A stretch of DNA of 64,000 nt. Origin: Lucinisca nassula (Eukaryota; Mollusca; Bivalvia; Lucinida; Lucinidae). The stretch is taken from assembly GCA_963580285.1 (NCBI GenBank), contig OY757017.1, positions 113,726,527 through 113,790,526 of the forward strand, read 5' to 3'. The notes beneath the pieces were generated by a model. The model searched no databases and had not been told where the DNA came from. It was given only the letters and a program-made list of their open reading frames with translations. This document shows, piece by piece, positions 23,670-33,363 of the stretch. A program made the position numbers and the translations under genes. How positions within the stretch are numbered: the first letter of the stretch is position 1; every line of letters starts with the position of its first letter.

Positions 23670-24136
23670 AAAAAGTAATGCCAAAAAAATTCCAAATAGG
23701 ATCCTTAGGTTTCATGTTTGACAGAGAGAATGACAAAAATTACTGTTTTCCCTGAAGATAAGATTTTTGTGAAAACTGCTCACCAACAGGTATATTAGGT
23801 TTATATAGGTATCATTACAGGTAATCCCTGGCTGTAGGTGCATGATCACAGCCTTTGCAAATGTTAGTATTATACTTTTATACTTTAATATACTCTTTTC
23901 AGAAGTTTCACTTTAAGTTTTGAACTGGATAGAATAATTTGGGACTTTTGAATTTATTAGCAATTGATACTTAAGTCCTGATTCATATTATTTTCAGGTC
24001 AAACTAATACATTTTTTATCACCCTGACAAATGTGACACCAGTATTGCCCAGTATTACCCGGGTTTTCCCAGTATTACCCGCCGGGCTGGGCAATACTCA
24101 TAAAACCCAGGGGTTTTTGCCAACCTTGGCTCCCAG

Positions 24137-24358
24137 TTTCAAAGCAGTAATTACCTGTTACAAATCTAGCAGCTCTGTTCTGAACTTTCTCAATTTCTTC
24201 ATTAACGACCACTCCACTGGGGTCCCAGATACAACTACCATATTCCAAGATTGGTCTGCAAACAGTCTTATTTCTGAGTCAATATCAGTCATTGATGTAC
24301 AGCGAGAACAATAGTGGACCAAGAACAGTCCCTTGCGGGACTCCAGACAAAACTGGAG
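24137..24358 (-). pseudogene. CR1/jockey-like LINE reverse transcriptase (segment 2)
   Basis: The minus strand reads SGVPQGTVLGPLLFSLYIND, the RT motif 4-5 region, immediately followed, after an internal deletion that removes the catalytic Y.DD box, by LEYGSCIWDP and an IEKVQNRAARFVTGNY block. It continues downstream at 18148-17757. The upstream continuation is at 25970. The TGGAG at 24354-24358 is one arm of the target duplication of the next transposon. Confidence 0.85.
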
Positions 24359-25964
24359 TAGTGTTTCCCCAAGCCCTATTTAGCATGGTGCGCCGCCATG
24401 CCCCTTTTCTCTAGCGCCATGCCCTTTTTCCCAGCGCTATGCCTTTGACAGATAGAGAAAATTATGCCCTACATTTTGGTACAAAAATCACTGAAATTGA
24501 TCAAAAATTAACAAAGTTATGCCTGTTTAAATATGCATATTTCAGACAAGTGTTGCCTATTGGACAGTCCACCTTTATGGTTGACTGCTAATTACGGAAT
24601 CAAGACAGTTCCCCGACATGACAGTTCCCCGACACGGTTTTTGGAGACAGTTCCCCGACACATTTGAAGACAGTTCCCCAACACTTTTGAAGACAGTTCC
24701 CCGACACAATTGTTCAAAGTCAAATGACCTGTGACTGATCATGATGATTATCATAACTGATAGTTGTTATGTGTTCATCAATATTTTGAAGACAATTGAC
24801 CGACAGACGTTTAGAAATATTAAATTATGGGTTCATCGACATTTTTGAAGACAGTTCCCCGACAGACTTTTACATGTATACAATAAAAGCTTACACTTGA
24901 TACCATTTTCAATAAGTTTAATGAATACATGTGTGTTTTGGGGAGATTGCGAGCATTAAAGACCATCCACATTTAAATTGCATCTTGACGAATGCTGACT
25001 GACAAAGAAATTCCACATTACCTCTCCTCTGGCTTAGACTTCCAGACAGATCATCGTCAGAACAAATGTCTGCGAACTGTCTTGAAATCAACGAGGAAAT
25101 TTCAGGCAACTCTTTAATATAGTTGCCATAGCAAGAAACGTCCAAATTATAACTAATATATCCCAATTCCCCGACACAGAAAGACATTGCCTCTCCAAAT
25201 CACAGGTATACTTAATCTATTCACAATGATCACTTGGCCTTTATTATCCTCAATTATCCCTAATTGCCAATTAGGTCATTAAGACTTTGAACAATAGTGT
25301 CGGGGAACTGTCTTCAAAAGTGTCTGGGAACTAATTGCCGAGTCATGATTATCAGTCACAGGTCATTTAACTATGAACAATAGTGTCGGGGAACTGTCTT
25401 CAAAAGTGTTGGGGAACTGTCTTCAAATGTGTCGGGGAACTGTCTCCAAAAACCGTGTCGGGGAACTGTCTTGTCGGGGAACTGTCTTGTTCCCCTAATT
25501 ACCCTGTTAATTGTACTTAATTATAACTGTGTTTTGATAAACAAAGGTGATTGACACAAATTAAACAAATGAAGTGTTAAAGTGTGCCTGACCAGTGTCA
25601 TGTCAGTGTTTGTTTGTATTAGAGAATGGAAGTTGTAGCCAAAACATGTACCAAACTTTAAAACTTGTTTGTATCAGTGATCAGCTTGCTTGCAAAACTT
25701 AACCTTCTTGTCACCAATGGTAAATGTAACATATGTCTTCACTTTGCATAAAAAACAGGCAGTATACTTTAGCACTGAAGACAAAGGGTAAAAGAAGGAT
25801 TTTTTTATTTCAAGTTGAGAGATGTGCCCTTTTAGCAAGGTGCTGCATGTGAATGAGCCCTTTTGTTCGTAATTAAAGTGCCCTTTTTAGATCATTTTGC
25901 ATGCCGAAAGTGCCCTTTTTCCTGACAAGCACCTTACCTTTTTTAGAAGCTGGGGCAAACACTA
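24359..25964. mobile_element. Non-autonomous DNA transposon, 5-bp TSD, TGCCCTTTTT subterminal motifs
   Basis: TGGAG at 24354-24358 and 25965-25969 is a duplication of LINE coding sequence; removing the element restores an uninterrupted LINE frame. Termini are TAGTGTTTCCCCAAGC and GCTGGGGCAAACACTA. ATGCCCCTTTT / GCCATGCCCTTTTT motifs lie in tandem inside the left end (24398-24450) and in mirror orientation inside the right end (25826-25920). A second transposon is nested at 24596-25494. No transposase is present and the superfamily is unassigned. Confidence 0.85.
24596..25494. mobile_element. GACAGTTCCCCGACA transposon, copy 1 (899 bp, 8-bp TSD)
   Basis: CTAATTAC is duplicated at 24588-24595 and 25495-25502. 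Ends are GGAATCAAGACAG and CTGTCTTGTTCCC. The motif GACAGTTCCCCGACA repeats five or more times inside the left end and in mirror orientation inside the right end. The interior is unique, with no ORF of note. Copy 2 (32836-51726) lies in reverse orientation and contains the Polinton. GG start with 8-bp duplication is compatible with several superfamilies (Merlin, MULE, Zisupton), so it is left unassigned. Confidence 0.9.
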
Positions 25965-25969
25965 TGGAG

Positions 25970-26000
25970 CCCACTCTGAAGATTCACCATTAACAACAAA
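25970..26000 (-). pseudogene. LINE reverse transcriptase scrap (segment 1)
   Basis: The minus strand reads VNGESSEWA, which runs directly into the PVLSGVPQG block of segment 2 once the transposon at 24359-25964 is removed. It is cut off at 26001, where a SINE fragment starts. Confidence 0.75.
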
Positions 26001-26125
26001 CCCCTACCATAATTACATGATTACTGTGTAGGCTTTCATCCTGCAAACCTGTAGTGTATATAATGAAGACCTGCGGTAATGGTCAATTGTGACCAACACA
26101 GTATTAATAGAAAGAAAGAAGGATC
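26001..26125 (+). mobile_element. SINE-A fragment (3' half)
   Basis: Matches the 3' half of the SINE at 27706-28044: CCCTACCATAATTACATGAT, GGCTTTCATCCTGCAAACC, CCTGCGGTAATGGTCAA, followed by a degenerate GAAAGAAAGAAGGATCGATA tail. The tRNA-like head is missing. Confidence 0.82.
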
Positions 26126-26129
26126 GATA

Positions 26130-26200
26130 GTCCTGGTGTATGGATGATATTTGACGTGTCACCAGTAACAATTCTGATTCTGATAGATGGTCCTGGTGAA
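26130..26200 (+). pseudogene. LINE 3' tail, plus orientation
   Basis: GTGTATGGATGATATTTGAC..GTGTCACCAGTAAC..ATTCTGATTCTGA is the reverse complement of the LINE 3' end at 17757-17810. It is the target of the transposon starting at 26201. Confidence 0.65.
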
Positions 26201-26639
26201 GGGTGTCAAGAGGTTTCGCCACTTTGCATGTTCGCCACCAGAGGTTTCGCCACCTCCGTGAGAGGGTTCGCCACTTTTCCGATTTTTGCTTTTGAAGGGT
26301 TCGCCACTTTTTATATATTTTTCTTATAACTATTTGATTTTGTGCAGGGTTTAATAAAAAGAAATAAATAAAGGCTGTTTATAATTTTAAACATCGGTTT
26401 TTATTGTTTTTATTATTTCCTACTTGAAAATAGACAAAACACGTCTTCTCAGAATAGATGCCCGTTTGTAGTTTTTGGATGTCTTTTGCGTTCTAATCAT
26501 GCTAAACAGAAGAACTGTGGTATCCCTGAAGTTCATCATAATGGCATAGTCCATACATTTCAAAATACTACTTATTACTCGTTATCATTTTTGCCCTTGA
26601 TACCAATGTTGATAGTCAACACGTTTCGGAAATAACATC

Positions 26640-27156
26640 AAAAGCAACTAGGACTTTAGGATTTCTTAGACGGAACTTGGCTTTTGCACCTAGGCAGACA
26701 AAGGGTGTTGCGTGTGGGCATTGGTTCGCCCTCAGCTGGAATATGCGTCGCCCGTTTGGCATCCCTATGTTGGGGCTCGGATTCGGCGGGTGGAGAGGGT
26801 GCGGGGGACGGCTGCTCGGTGGACCTGCCTGCGGTGGCGCAATAGAAGCAGCGTCGGTGACGTGCTTAACGAGCTAGAATGGCCGTCCCTGGGGGCAGTC
26901 CTCTTTAGCCTTCTTCTATAAGATACATTCAGGCACAGTGGCCGTTAATAAAGATAAATACTTGACCCCTGTGGCGGTTTCGGCTCGAGCAGGGGCATCG
27001 GAGGTGGACGGCTCACGGTGTCGCAGGTACCAGTCCTACAGTGATGCCCTGAAAAATTCCTTCTTCCCTAGGACTATTCCCCAGTGGAATAGTCTTCCCT
27101 CTTCTGTGGTGAATGCTAAGACTGCAGAGGAGTTCAAAGCCCATACAGTGTAAGAT
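26640..27156 (+). pseudogene. LINE reverse transcriptase C-terminus, decayed
   Basis: Two frames together show TLGFLRRNLAFAPRQTK, LVRPQLEYASPVWHP, IRRVERVRGTAARW, LNELEWPSL and FFPRTIPQWNSLPSSVV, the standard order of the region downstream of the RT catalytic core in CR1/jockey-like LINEs. Frameshifts occur near 26712 and between 26900 and 26935. It terminates at 27153. It is more GC-rich than its surroundings and diverged from the 17757-26000 relic, so probably a different LINE subfamily. Confidence 0.85.
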
Positions 27157-27283
27157 TGAGACTCAGAGGTATGCGTTTTAGTATACCTCTGTTATTCAGA
27201 TTGTAAATAGTTTTAAGGACTCATCCAGTGACTTCTCTCTTTTTTTCTTTTTTTTTTAAGCTAAATTCTAAATTTAGCTACGC

Positions 27284-27345
27284 ACCCAACTGAGGTAATG
27301 GCCAAATATGACCGACTCAGTATAAGAAGATAGATAGATAGAATG
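27284..27345 (+). mobile_element. SINE-A tail scrap
   Basis: GAGGTAATGGCCAAATATGA..CCGACTCAGTATAAGAAGATAG followed by (ATAG)n matches the last 60 bases of SINE-A. The head is lost. Confidence 0.65.
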
Positions 27346-27589
27346 CCTAAAGTAGTCATTTTTTATTTTGGCCAAAAATCGATGTCCTTTCTTAGAGTGC
27401 TAAACATTGTGAGATTTTTTTTTCCTGTATTTGTATAGATATATTGCTGCAAAAAGTTTGCTTTATTTTAATTAACATGCTTAGCTAATACTTGAAAGTG
27501 GTTTTTCTTTATTTAGTTTGATTTCATTTTTTCGTTGAAAATGTCCTGAATTTCGTAGTAAGCTACGTTACACTGGTTATGATTCAGAA

Positions 27590-27705
27590 TCAGAATTGTT
27601 ACTGGTGACACGTCAAATGACATTCATACACCAGGACCTGTGATGTGGGAAGTTAGTCCCTAGCTCTAACCAAAGAGGTAAATTTAGCTACACAATCATC
27701 ATCAT
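27590..27705 (-). pseudogene. LINE 3' untranslated end, interrupted by SINE-A
   Basis: TCAGAATCAGAATTGTTACT..GGTGACACGTCAAATGACAT..CCAAAGAGGTAAATTTAGCT is a second copy of the 17757-17870 LINE end. It resumes at 28045-28115 with CACCTTCAGCTGTCGAAATA beyond the inserted SINE. Confidence 0.8.
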
Positions 27706-28044
27706 GGAGCGTGATAGCTCAGTGGTTAGTGCACTTGCCTCTGATGCTAGAGGTCCCGGGTTCGATCCCCGGCAGCGGCGATAAAATTTCGGTGTCCGAA
27801 CACGCTCCATTGGCATCATTTGCAGGGATGAATGTCATTAAGTGCACCGTCCTTCGGATCGGGACGTTAACTGGAGGCCCCCTGTGCAGGGAGAACCATC
27901 CCCTGTGCAGGTTAAAGATCCCTACCGTAATTACATGATTACTGTGTAGGCTTTCATCCTGCAAAACTGGAGTGTATGTAATATACACCTGCGGTAATGG
28001 TCAAATGTGACCGACGCAGTATCAGAAGATAGATAGATAGATAG
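27706..28044 (+). mobile_element. SINE-A, full length, tRNA-derived with GATA tail
   Basis: The head GGAGCGTGATAGCTCAGTGG (A box) and GGTTCGATCCCCGG (B box) is followed by a 250-bp body (CACCGTCCTTCGGATCGGGA, CCTGTGCAGGTTAAAGATCC, ACCTGCGGTAATGGTCAAAT) and an (AGAT)n tail. A minus-strand full copy is at 57402-57737; tail scraps are at 26001, 27284 and 54180. Inserted into a LINE 3' end. Confidence 0.9.
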
Positions 28045-28115
28045 CACCTTCAGCTGTCGAAATAATCGAATCAGGAAGGGCATTCCAATCTCTAATGGTT
28101 CTGGGGAAGAACGAC
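28045..28115 (-). pseudogene. LINE 3' coding end, continuation
   Basis: The minus strand encodes the same FF.RTIRDWNAL.D block as the 17834-18148 fragment and is continuous with 27590-27705 when SINE-A is removed. Confidence 0.75.
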
Positions 28116-28288
28116 TCGAAGAATGATTATAAATGAGTGAAGGCATAGTTTGTTATTTCGACTCAAATATCCATTTTCGGTGGCGAAACCTCCCGTGGGG
28201 CGAAACCTCCTGGTGGCGAAGCCTCTTGGTGGCGAAACCTCCGATGGCGAACTTGTTGGGTGGCGAAACCTCTGTAAACCCTGGTGAA

Positions 28289-28812
28289 TGTCATTTGATC
28301 CTGATTCGACCACTTCGTGAAAAAGCCAACCTCCTCAGGACTTACATCTCTCTACAGTGGCCACAGTTTTTGCTTCAGCCAGCCAGTTTGATTGTAACTC
28401 TTAATAAAACGTAAAGGTATTTCATAATCGGCGGTTTGCGAAATCGTTGTCGTTACTCATTTCGGAATCACTATCCATTTTACAATTTCCGGTGATTCCG
28501 AATTGTTTCGCTCAATTTTAATCAAAGCGCCAAAGGCACTGAAATGACAGATTCTATGAGAAAATCAAAACACTGTGAAACCGTACAGACAACCTTTCTA
28601 AAAAGATCTTAAAATTTCGAAAAGTAGTACTGCAAATTCCATTGTATGATATGTTTGCAGATCGCTATACACCGGTGGTATTATGAAACGCCATTCGATG
28701 TTTCAGATTTTGGAAAGAAACTATTTACGTTTCCGAACGAAACATAAAAATTCAAGTTTTAACAATGCTACTGTCAATAAGTAACATTTTTGTCTGGTCG
28801 GTTGTGGATACC

Positions 28813-28845
<33 letters not shown>

Positions 28846-29165
28846 AAAAAGATACTCTATGGGAAAGAGATCGGAGGATAAAGGCTGGCCAGTCCAGTAC
28901 ATGAATTCCATTGGCTTGAAGACATTTTTGAGTAAGAACAGCACTATAAACCCGCGCGTAATCCTGCTGGATTAGATATCCCGGATTCTGAGCGTAAACA
29001 AATAAATGGAACCACGTGATGCCGACGCACTTGATTGATGTAACGTCTCGCAGTTCAGTTAACGTCTCAGCCATGATCTTGAATGTTCTTAATGTCGCTA
29101 GCTACATGCAATAGCTCGACATACCATTTCGCTTATTCCATCCGATATGTCATGCTCCATTACGC
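28289..29165. other. Unassigned sequence with a poly-C/poly-A junction
   Basis: Contains a run of C (about 20) directly followed by about 15 A residues at 28816-28849. No convincing gene was seen; frames reading through the homopolymer are not credible. A short AATGACAGA..TCTATGAGAAAATC motif near 28543 may be a MITE end. Confidence 0.5.
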
Positions 29166-29357
29166 ACGCGTCGCCTCGGCATACCTTACACCTATATGTC
29201 GAAACATCCCGAAACGACAATCGGCGTGATTCGCGCTGAAGTGCGATGTGTCACTGAAACGCATATCACGCCAGTGGCTTAGACGCCAATATACATGTAC
29301 GTATTTCATGCACCAGCGTAAGTGTTCCGTACTGTGTCGATGTCTTAATTTTGGTCA
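29166..29357 (-). repeat. Dispersed 190-bp repeat
   Basis: Reverse complement of most of 60480-60663: shared blocks CGACACAGTACGGAACACTT, CATGAAATACGTA, CGTTTC..GTGTTTCGAC and GGTGTAAGGTATGCC. Function and class unknown. It is moderately diverged between the two copies. Confidence 0.75.
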
Positions 29358-29679
29358 CGACAGGAACCTCTAGCCCTCAAAAGTGCATCGCATAAGAGCG
29401 ACGTACAGTGTCAGTGCTTATTAGTCGGTAGTTGAAACCCTTTGTTTATCTACAGGTACAGTGTAGCAGATGCGGGCGGAAATCTGCTTCGCATATGCTT
29501 CTGTCGGATGAATCGATCTTGACGTACTGACGTCGGTCTTCCGCTAGGTCGACGTCCACCAGCGTCTTCTGTTGATAGTAAGATGTCGCTCCAACAGACA
29601 AATAGATCACACACATGTGGCACCCAAAATCAGAGTCAACGCCATCCGCTTTCCGACCAGCTTCTAACTGTCCATTAGA
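29358..29679. other. Unassigned
   Basis: No shared repeat or convincing coding sequence. A minus-strand frame at 29446-29697 lacks recognisable motifs and runs into the retroelement end. Confidence 0.4.
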
Positions 29680-30508
29680 AAAATAGAAGTAAAACAAAGA
29701 TCAGGAATTGATACAATTAACTTACTCCATCCATAAAAGACACCAAAGGGGAAAGAAATACAAACATTAAGCGACCAGACCATAATGGAAACCTAAACAA
29801 AGGAAGGCCATATGGACAGTTACTTTCCCACAAAATGGCCATATGGCCATCCAAAATTAAAAGACACAAGTGATACACACAGTAAGTGACAAACAACAAC
29901 ATAAATAAATCGCCACGGAAGAGCCGCCTTGGAACGGTCAGTGGAAGATTTCCACTGGGGGGCTTAAATCGATTTTACGTGGCCACAATCCTCGCCCTTA
30001 CTTCCGTCGCGATTTAGACAAATAATTTGTTCAGTCCGCATGAAGGCCTCCTAACTCATCAGTGCAACATCTCCGTAAACACAGAAATCAAAGAACCACA
30101 GAGGTGAGACAACGATGAGGACTCGACAGCAAGAAACCACTGAAATGCTGGAGCAAAAGAAAACCAACAGTTAGACTCCGATGAGCCCGACGAGAGACAG
30201 AGCATCAGGCACCAACCGACATTATCTCTTTAATTTTCAATAAGCCTTTACGTTGGAGCCGTCATAGAATCTGAGGCCTGACCCACCGGCGTGCAATTAA
30301 AGAGGGAAGCAAAGTTGCCAACCGTGATTGGGTTAACTACCATGCATGCAGTCTGTCGTATAATATCCATGTTGTACCCAATCTTTTTATATCGAAGAAT
30401 GATTTTACGAAATTGGGTGCTGAAGTCATTGCGGTTATATATTTTTCTGAATTTATATACTAAGTCACCATAAAATTCGGGTTCCGATAGACCTTGTTGC
30501 AGAAGAGC
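29680..30508 (-). mobile_element. 5'-truncated reverse-transcriptase element, inverted copy
   Basis: Reverse complement of 34615-35445, covering the last quarter of the RT open frame and the whole 3' untranslated region of the element nested in the Polinton. The break at 30508 falls in the coding sequence, at LLQQGL. The other end stops at the same 3' point (TAGAAGTAAAACAAAGATC) as the Polinton copy. Truncation at the 5' side with a fixed 3' end is typical of target-primed retrotransposition. Confidence 0.88.
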
Positions 30509-30662
30509 CTCCGTGTAGTGGTTATGCTACTCGCCTTGTAAACCAGGGATAGCAGGATCGATCCCGGACTTCTCCAGACTTTCGGATGAGTCTTTAAACC
30601 GAGGTATCGTCTCCGTATGACCTTAGCTTTTGGTGGGACGTAAAACTCAAACACTCACTCAC
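30505..30662 (+). mobile_element. tRNA-derived SINE, same family as 2621-2786
   Basis: Head AGCCTCCGTGTAGTGGTTAT, B-box-like GGATCGATCCCGG, TTTGGTGGGACGTAAAACTC tail and (CACT)n end. It abuts the truncated end of the retroelement fragment with no spacer. Confidence 0.85.
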
Positions 30663-30836
30663 TCTAACTGTCCAGGGTTTAATGAAAAATGTTGCAATAC
30701 GTTCTCACTTGATGCTTTTTGAGAACAAAATACAATTACTTCTTTTCTAGGCACGACCTTACATCACACATCAAAAAATTGATCCTGAACATGTGGTTTC
30801 TATCAGTGCTTGTGTGAAGGTGGTACACAGGATCGT

Positions 30837-31129
30837 TGGCCCCCGCCCATCGGGGCTTAAAGAAATAGATGGGCTGCATGATGCTTCCACGCAGAGCTGA
30901 AACCGACCCGCACACGAGTTCTGGTAATCTGCTTAGAGGATCTATGCCTGCCCAGGCGAAACGATGCGAGTCCATGCATATAAACCCTATTGGTTTCATT
31001 GGGCGGCAGGGCTTGAGATGTCCTTTCATCTCAGTGTCGGGTAAAAGTCCTACAAAATTGGAAGCAACGTCTCCAAAATGACCTATACAGTGTTGACGGG
31101 GACATTACCTCAAATCAAACAAAACAAAT
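30837..31129 (-). mobile_element. SINE (GTTTGATTTGAGG type), 11-bp TSD
   Basis: CACAGGATCGT is duplicated at 30826-30836 and 31130-31140. The minus strand reads GTTTGATTTGAGGTAATGTC..CCCGTCAACACTG and continues with the body shared with 13622-13919. Confidence 0.88.
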
Positions 31130-31140
31130 CACAGGATCGT

Positions 31141-32827
31141 GGCCGGACTGGTAACCATACGTCACGGTTGATGGATTTAACCTTTTTAGCTTAAGGGCAT
31201 GGTGCCTAAGCGTCTTGTAATCATGCAATCGTTTGGTTTCAGAATCAAAGCACCGAAAGTGTTGGTGGGATTTAGTTTGGGGTAAAAGTCCTGGGCTGAG
31301 ATTTAAACTGTTTAATTTAACTCTGAAATTCCAAACAAATAATGAAGATTTTGTTAAGAAGTGCGTTCTGCAGCGTCCGAACTTGGTCTAAACTGTTTGC
31401 CAAGCTCACCCTGTGATTCCTGGATGACCCTCTTCAATCTTATGAAATACCCTGATCTCACTGCGGCTATTTTCTGCAAGAAAACGGTTATTCTGAGAAG
31501 TCAGTGATAGTCGCGTAGACGTAAGCTCTGAATCGCTTTTCTTATTAGTAACTCCGGGTCGAATGCCAAACAAGCAACTCAAACATAGACAGGGCGTGTG
31601 TCAGTCTAGGGTACATGTAAGCGTTATCTGTAAAATCTGCACTTGAATCAAATGTTCGATCTGGCAAACAATGTAGACTAAGATCAAACGCCACAGAACA
31701 CGGAACTGATCTTGTTCTACATTTTTGTATCAGCTACTAACATCTTAAGTTTAAACGGATCAGTCCAAGTCCTCGTTCATGACCAGCCTGCATTTAGAGA
31801 CAATCGGCATGAGTGTTGTCAGTGCTTTGATTTATTCACTGTCTTGAGTTTCTGGAGTGTACTCTTCCATCACTGAAGTTGTGCTCGTTTATTCTGCTAA
31901 ATATGGCGCCTAGAGTTATATAACAGGACCTACACTGTTTGCATAGGTATCTGTACCATATTCCAGGGTTGAAAGGGACAGCCTTTCTCGCAAAGTCTGA
32001 TATACACCTGGTTGTAACTGACCTAGACTTGACCTCAAATGTCGTAAATCCATTAATATTCTGGTCTGCAGTTGACCGGCTGGTCTTTAAGGATTAAATA
32101 TTGACAGCACTGCTATAAAACAGTGTAAAACCTGAGCAGACGTCTGAGCAGAGCCGCATTGATCTGGGTATACAGTCCCGCATGATGCAGCTGATGCATA
32201 TGAAATGCCGAATCTATTCTCTGAAAGGTAAGATAAAATCGTCAAGTCGTCTGCTTCAAAAGTTTGTATTGCGATTATAGGATGTACAATTTTGATAACT
32301 GCGCCAAACCAGACTACATTTTGTGCGGACTCATATTTCTTTGGCGGTCAAAGCCGGAAGAAAGTCGTAAGAAAGCATGAACTACTTTACAACACGCAGG
32401 ATAGCTAGAAATGACAGAGTGAATCTGTCATTAAAAATCGATCGTCACTTCCTGTGACTGAGCTTCCGGTCGGCTGGAGAAGTGACACTTTGAAAGCAGA
32501 CAACCAAGTGTCAACATGGATAATTGGGAGTGAGCGTTTAATCATTGGTGTAAAGAAACTAACTCTGCAGTGACATTAGCCTATTTCGGGCAAGTGATTA
32601 ACTTCTTATTAACAGGCATTTTACCGGAAGAGTTTCAGACCGATTGCAAAGGGCAAGTTTAAGCACAAGGTGCTGTACTTTTCTAACTATCAAATGTCAG
32701 TGGAATTATTATTTAAATTCATTGTTATAATATTATTTTGAATTAATTGTTATATAATCATAGATTTATAGCATCACTTGTTATGCCCTACATATTTCAC
32801 AACATTTCGGCAACAGCCTTCCTACAA
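31141..32827. other. Unassigned region with degraded MITE pieces
   Basis: Degenerate GCAAACAATGTAGACTAAG / CACTGTTTGC-type hairpin remnants occur near 31663-31730 and 31922-31945. A small inverted pair AATGACAGA..TCTGTCATT is at 32410-32434. No gene was recognised. The last 8 bases (32828-32835) are the GTACAAGG target duplication. Confidence 0.45.
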
Positions 32828-32835
32828 GTACAAGG

Positions 32836-33113
32836 GGGAACAAGACAGTTCCCCGACAAGACAGTTCCCCGACACGGTTTTTGGAGACAGTTCTCGACAC
32901 ATTTGAAGACAGTTCCCCGACACTATTGTTCATAGTTAAATGACCTGTGACTGATAATTATAATTGGCAATTAGTTCCCAGACACTTTTGATGGGAGTTC
33001 CCCGACACTATTGTTCATAGTCTTAATGACCTAATTGGCAATTAGGGATAATTGGGGATAATTAAGGCTAAGTAACAATTCTGATTCTGAAGTGATCATT
33101 GTGAATAGATTAA
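32836..33113. mobile_element. GACAGTTCCCCGACA transposon copy 2, left part
   Basis: Begins GGGAACAAGACAGTTCCCCG after the duplication GTACAAGG (32828-32835). It follows the reverse complement of 25494-25200 through GTGATCATTGTGAATAGATT, where the Polinton is inserted. It also carries a roughly 20-bp extra piece, TAACAATTCTGATTCTGAAG, at 33073-33092 that is absent from copy 1. Confidence 0.9.
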
Positions 33114-33254
33114 ATATATATAGATTATGCTCCAACGGCGATATATTCATTGTCCGTATAGACATACCTCACTTTCTTCCGCTATATCATCAATTGGAGC
33201 ATATATTATTATACCACAATTTTCCGACGGCGATACAAACTATATCGCCGACTT
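33114..33254 (+). repeat. Polinton left terminal inverted repeat (141 bp)
   Basis: Starts ATATATATAGATTATGCTCC and ends TATATCGCCGACTT. No mismatch to the right TIR was found by eye. It contains two inverted motif pairs: ATGCTCCAA with TTGGAGCAT, and GGCGATA with TATCGCC. These are plausible integrase or terminal-protein recognition sites (inference). Confidence 0.95.
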
Positions 33255-33363
33255 GAGCATAAAAAAATTAAATTATCGCCCTCTCAATAACACCTGAATC
33301 ATCCTCAACACTCTATCATACACAATCTTGCAATTTCCTGCTTAAAACGTCGTCGTTGTGTGA
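33255..33363. other. Polinton leader fragment left of the nested retroelement
   Basis: About 110 bp of AT-rich Polinton sequence between the TIR and the truncated retroelement start. Nothing coding is seen. The original spacer to the first gene resumes near 35446. Confidence 0.6.

Larger units (their letters stand above)
18157..24128. mobile_element. hAT-like non-autonomous transposon, 8-bp TSD, carrying a nested HINE
   Basis: Inserted into the LINE with GCTCCCAG duplicated at 18149-18156 and 24129-24136. Termini are CAAGGTTGGCAAAGTATTG and AAAACCCAGG..TTGCCAACCTTG. Just inside, each end has several tandem GGGCAATACTGGG / GGGTAATACTGG motifs in mirror orientation. About 940 bp are its own sequence (18157-18639 and 23670-24128); the rest is the nested element at 18640-23669. 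An 8-bp duplication with CA..TG-like ends suggests hAT. No transposase ORF was found. Confidence 0.87.
26201..28280. mobile_element. GAGGTTTCGCCAC transposon (2,080 bp, 8-bp TSD)
   Basis: CTGGTGAA is duplicated at 26193-26200 and 28281-28288. Ends are GGGTGTCAAGAGGTTTCGCC and GGCGAAACCTCTGTAAACC. Four to six copies of a GGTTTCGCCAC motif stand inside each end in mirror orientation (26210-26310, 28180-28275). The interior holds a plus-strand LINE fragment, a second minus-strand LINE 3' end and a SINE, so it has either captured or accumulated other repeats. No transposase was seen. Confidence 0.85.
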
